From positions 1 to 8,629 of the forward strand of contig CAIKFN010000148.1 in assembly GCA_903826715.1 (NCBI GenBank): a stretch of DNA of 8,629 nucleotides. The letters run 5' to 3'. This stretch comes from an uncultured Actinomycetes bacterium (GTDB lineage Bacteria > Actinomycetota > Acidimicrobiia > Acidimicrobiales > RAAP-2). The position numbers and the translations under genes were made by a program. Position 1 is the first letter of the stretch. Each line of letters opens with the position of its first letter. The notes beneath the pieces are model-generated. The model made no database searches. It had not been told where the DNA came from and was given only the letters and a program-made list of their open reading frames with translations. This document shows positions 6,712 through 8,629 of the stretch, piece after piece.

Positions 6712-6785
6712 TGCCCCCGGCAAGACTTGAACTTGCAACCTGCGGGTTAGAACTCCGATGCTCTATCCAGTTGAGCTACAGGGGC
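6712..6785 (-). tRNA. tRNA-Arg (anticodon TCT), CCA not encoded, weak anticodon stem
   Basis: The 74-base cloverleaf has acceptor GCCCCTG/CGGGGGC (one G-T pair), D stem GCTC/GAGC, T arm GCAAG, TTCAAGT, CTTGC and discriminator A. The loop GTTCTAA gives anticodon TCT, which reads AGA. The anticodon stem is TCGGA against CCCGC: only the three middle pairs are Watson-Crick. Position 31-39 is A-C and 27-43 is T-C. Everything else is regular. CCA would be added after transcription. TACGAT, 9 bases upstream of the mature 5' end, could be the -10 box. The 3' end points at the DUF1800 gene. The gene may be a working tRNA with an unusual stem or a slightly decayed copy. Confidence 0.88.
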
Positions 6786-6819
6786 GCACCCTCAATCGTA
6801 GTTAAATAAAACCTTCCTT

Positions 6820-6849
6820 TTGCCAGCTTCGTTGGCTGTGCAATACTTA
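6820..6849 (+). promoter_or_regulatory. Possible promoter of tRNA-His
   Basis: TTGCCA (6820-6825) resembles a -35 box, and TACTTA (6844-6849) stands 18 bases downstream as a weak -10 box, about 8 bases before the tRNA. The gap is divergent, with the tRNA-Arg promoter expected on the other strand. Judged by eye only. Confidence 0.25.
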
Positions 6850-6857
6850 TAGGTCTT

Positions 6858-6935
6858 GGTGGGTGTAGCTCAGCTGGTTAGAGCGCCAGGTTGTGGTCCT
6901 GGAGGCCGCGGGTTCGAGACCCGTCACTCACCCCA
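6858..6935 (+). tRNA. tRNA-His (anticodon GTG), CCA encoded
   Basis: The acceptor is GTGGGTG/CACTCAC with one G-T pair. The extra G at -1 (6858) faces discriminator C (6932), the hallmark of bacterial tRNA-His. D stem GCTC/GAGC, anticodon stem CCAGG/CCTGG around loop TTGTGGT (anticodon GTG), and T arm GCGGG, TTCGAGA, CCCGT are all present. CCA is encoded at 6933-6935. A strong terminator starts 6 bases downstream, so it is a single-gene transcription unit. Confidence 0.96.
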
Positions 6936-6940
6936 AGAAT

Positions 6941-6982
6941 TGCCCGACTTCGCCAAATGTGTTGCGAAGTCGGGCATTTTTT
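6941..6982 (+). terminator. Intrinsic terminator of tRNA-His
   Basis: A 13-bp perfect stem, TGCCCGACTTCGC (6941-6953) with its reverse complement (6964-6976), closes a 10-base loop and runs straight into six T residues (6977-6982). The T-run is only on the plus-strand side. It separates the tRNA from the aldehyde dehydrogenase gene. Confidence 0.92.
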
Positions 6983-7008
6983 CTCTTAAGTCATGACCCA
7001 CCAATCTC

Positions 7009-7042
7009 CGTGTAGATTTTCGCTACACGCCTCATACGAGGC
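7009..7042 (+). promoter_or_regulatory. Two adjacent hairpins in the aldehyde dehydrogenase leader
   Basis: CGTGTAG (7009-7015) and CTACACG (7023-7029) form a perfect 7-bp inverted repeat with a 7-base loop. GCCTC (7029-7033) and GAGGC (7038-7042) form a second 5-bp stem with loop ATAC, sharing base 7029 with the first. The second stem ends 4 bases before the ribosome binding site. TAGATT (7013-7018) inside the first repeat could be a -10 box, which would make the repeat an operator. An RNA structure controlling translation is the alternative. Confidence 0.35.
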
Positions 7043-7055
7043 CTAAGGGGGAAAC

Positions 7056-8480
7056 ATGACAATCGTTCGCGATTCGTTCTACATCAACGGACAGTGGGTT
7101 AAGGCCTCGTCTAAGGAAACACTCGTAGTAACAACTTCTGGAACCGGTGAGCTCTACGCAACGATTCCTGCTGGAACTGTTGAAGAGGCAAATAGCGCAG
7201 TTGATGCTGCAGCTGCTGCATTCACATCATGGGCAAATACAAGCCCTAAAGAGCGCGGTGAACTTCTCACACGTATCTCAGAAAAGCTCGCTGAGCGCGG
7301 AGACGAAATCGCACTTTGCATCGCCAACGAAGTTGGAATGCCACTCATGCTCGCCAAGGGCATCCAGGCTGGACTTCCTACTTTCACATTCGCTGACAAC
7401 GCACAGCGTGCTTCAGAGTTTGTATGGGAAGAAGAAGTTGGAACATCAACACTCGTTCGCGAGCCAGTAGGTGTTGTTGCTGCAATCACACCTTGGAACT
7501 ACCCACTTCACCAAATTGCGAACAAGGTTGCTGCTGCACTCGCTGCAGGTTGCACCGTTGTCTTGAAGCCAAGTGAAGTTGCACCGATCAACGCATTCAT
7601 CCTCGCTGACATCATTCACGAAGTTGGGCTACCAAAGGGTGTGTTCAACCTCGTAACAGGTGTAGGCCCAGTTGTTGGAGAAGCAATCGTTGCGCACCCA
7701 AAGACTGACATGGTTTCATTCACTGGTTCAACTCGTGCCGGAAAGCGAGTTATGGAAATTGCTGCACAGATGGTTAAGCGAGTTTCGCTTGAACTCGGTG
7801 GTAAGTCTGCAAACGTGATCCTCGAAGATGCTGACATTGCTAAAGCTGTTGCCGACGGAATTGGAAAGGCCTACCTCAACTCAGGTCAGACCTGTTCGGC
7901 ACTTACACGCATGGTTGTTCCACGCTCGAAGTTGAAGGAAGTTGAAGATGTGGCTGTTGCTACCGCTGCAGCGTTCACACCAGCTGACCCAATCACTGGC
8001 GCAAGCTTCTGTGGTCCACTTATCAGTGCTGTCCAGCAGCAACGTGTACGTGACTACATCAACAAGGGAATCGACGAAGGCGCTCGACTCATTTGTGGAG
8101 GAACTGACGTCCCTGAAGAGCTCTCTAAGGGTTTCTACGTAATGCCAACGATCTTCTCTGACGTGAAGAACTCAATGACCATTGCTCAAGAGGAAATCTT
8201 CGGACCAGTGCTTTCAATCATCCCTTACGACACTGAAGAAGAAGCCATTGCAATTGCCAATGACTCTCTCTACGGTCTTGCAGGTGGAGTTTGGGCTGCA
8301 ACTGACGAGAAGGCATTCGAAGTTGCACGAAAGATCCGTACCGGTCAAGTAGAAATCAACGGTGGTGCTTTCAACATCGTTGCTCCATTTGGTGGATACA
8401 AGCAGTCAGGAATTGGTCGCGAGCTCGGAAAATACGGCTTCGAAGAATTCCTAGAAGTCAAGGCTGTTCAGCACAACTAA
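7056..8480 (+). CDS. NAD(P)-dependent aldehyde dehydrogenase
   Basis: Cytoplasmic enzyme of the ALDH superfamily that oxidises an aldehyde to the carboxylic acid with NAD or NADP. The 474-residue length is typical and all key residues are visible: oxyanion Asn148 in TPWNYP, cofactor-binding Lys171 in KPSE, the FTGSTRAG loop at 222-229, general base Glu246 in LELGGKS, nucleophile Cys280 in NSGQTCSA and Glu380 in EEIFGP. The C-terminal GGYKQSGIGRE stretch is at 446-456. The ATG at 7056-7058 follows a strong ribosome binding site AGGGGG at 7046-7051. It is a single gene behind the tRNA-His terminator, with two hairpins in its leader. Frequent GTT, GCA, CTC, ATC and GAA codons suggest good expression. 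The natural aldehyde cannot be read from the sequence, and no pathway gene stands next to it. Confidence 0.96.
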   Translation: MTIVRDSFYINGQWVKASSKETLVVTTSGTGELYATIPAGTVEEANSAVDAAAAAFTSWANTSPKERGELLTRISEKLAERGDEIALCIANEVGMPLMLAKGIQAGLPTFTFADNAQRASEFVWEEEVGTSTLVREPVGVVAAITPWNYPLHQIANKVAAALAAGCTVVLKPSEVAPINAFILADIIHEVGLPKGVFNLVTGVGPVVGEAIVAHPKTDMVSFTGSTRAGKRVMEIAAQMVKRVSLELGGKSANVILEDADIAKAVADGIGKAYLNSGQTCSALTRMVVPRSKLKEVEDVAVATAAAFTPADPITGASFCGPLISAVQQQRVRDYINKGIDEGARLICGGTDVPEELSKGFYVMPTIFSDVKNSMTIAQEEIFGPVLSIIPYDTEEEAIAIANDSLYGLAGGVWAATDEKAFEVARKIRTGQVEINGGAFNIVAPFGGYKQSGIGRELGKYGFEEFLEVKAVQHN

Positions 8481-8503
8481 GGAGTTCGCCGAGCGCGTGG
8501 CGG

Positions 8504-8509
8504 TATAGA
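8504..8509 (+). promoter_or_regulatory. Possible -10 box of tRNA-Lys
   Basis: TATAGA lies 8 bases before the mature tRNA 5' end, a normal distance for a tRNA start site. No clear -35 box stands at the right spacing. Since no terminator follows the aldehyde dehydrogenase, the tRNA may also be made by read-through. Confidence 0.3.
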
Positions 8510-8517
8510 CTCGTCAC

Positions 8518-8590
8518 GCGCCGGTAGCTCAATTGGCAGAGCATTTGACTCTTAATCAACAGGTTCCGGGTTCAAGTCCCGGCCGGCGCA
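8518..8590 (+). tRNA. tRNA-Lys (anticodon CTT), CCA not encoded
   Basis: Acceptor GCGCCGG/CCGGCGC is perfect. D stem GCTC/GAGC, T arm CCGGG, TTCAAGT, CCCGG and discriminator A are regular over 73 bases. The anticodon loop CTCTTAA gives CTT, reading AAG. The anticodon stem TTTGA/TCAAC has four good pairs and an outer T-C mismatch (27-43), the same mismatch as in tRNA-Arg. It lies 37 bases after the aldehyde dehydrogenase stop. Confidence 0.95.
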
Positions 8591-8593
8591 CTG

Positions 8594-8623
8594 AAAACTC
8601 CCCGAGGAAACTCGGGGAGTTTT
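8594..8623. terminator. Bidirectional intrinsic terminator after tRNA-Lys
   Basis: A perfect 13-bp stem runs from AAAACTCCCCGAG (8594-8606) to CTCGGGGAGTTTT (8611-8623), capped by the stable tetraloop GAAA (8607-8610). A-tract and T-tract flank the GC-rich core, so it can stop transcription in both directions. It ends tRNA-Lys and probably read-through from the aldehyde dehydrogenase. Confidence 0.93.
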
Positions 8624-8629
8624 GCTTTA

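Noticed and set aside
6822..6836. Hairpin GCCAGC-TTC-GTTGGC between tRNA-Arg and tRNA-His
   Set aside because: Short stem with a G-T pair, no T-run on either strand and in a promoter gap; probably chance.

Overview
The window looks like chromosomal DNA from a moderate-GC (roughly half G+C by eye) actinobacterium. The pointers are a mycothiol-dependent maleylpyruvate isomerase-family protein (mycothiol is an actinobacterial thiol), a ClpP most like the ClpP2 type of mycobacteria, and frequent GTG starts. Acidimicrobiia or a related aquatic lineage is my guess from overall style. It is not demonstrated.

Left part (1-2959, all minus strand): a protein-quality-control operon read right to left. 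It holds a DinB/MDMPI-fold protein, trigger factor (tig), one ClpP peptidase and the first 29 codons of ClpX, which runs off the left edge. Trigger factor folds nascent chains at the ribosome; ClpX unfolds substrates and feeds them to ClpP. Only one clpP lies between tig and clpX, and it is ClpP2-like.

Middle part (3049-6785): a minus-strand cassette of three genes lies between tRNA-Pro(TGG) on the plus strand and tRNA-Arg(TCT) on the minus strand. The order of transcription is DUF1800 protein, DUF1501 protein (start overlapping the DUF1800 stop as ATGA) and an unrecognised exported protein with eight cysteines. The DUF1501 protein has a twin-arginine signal; the DUF1800 protein has none and cannot be extended to gain one. 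This cassette is the least understood part of the window and the best candidate for an undescribed exported system.

Right part (6858-8629, all plus strand): tRNA-His(GTG) with a strong intrinsic terminator, an NAD(P)-type aldehyde dehydrogenase with all key residues and a leader containing two adjacent hairpins, then tRNA-Lys(CTT) and a perfect GAAA-capped terminator.

No gene-free stretch exceeds about 120 bases. I saw no insertion sequence, integrase, CRISPR array, rRNA or phage gene. All promoter and operator calls are by eye and weak.
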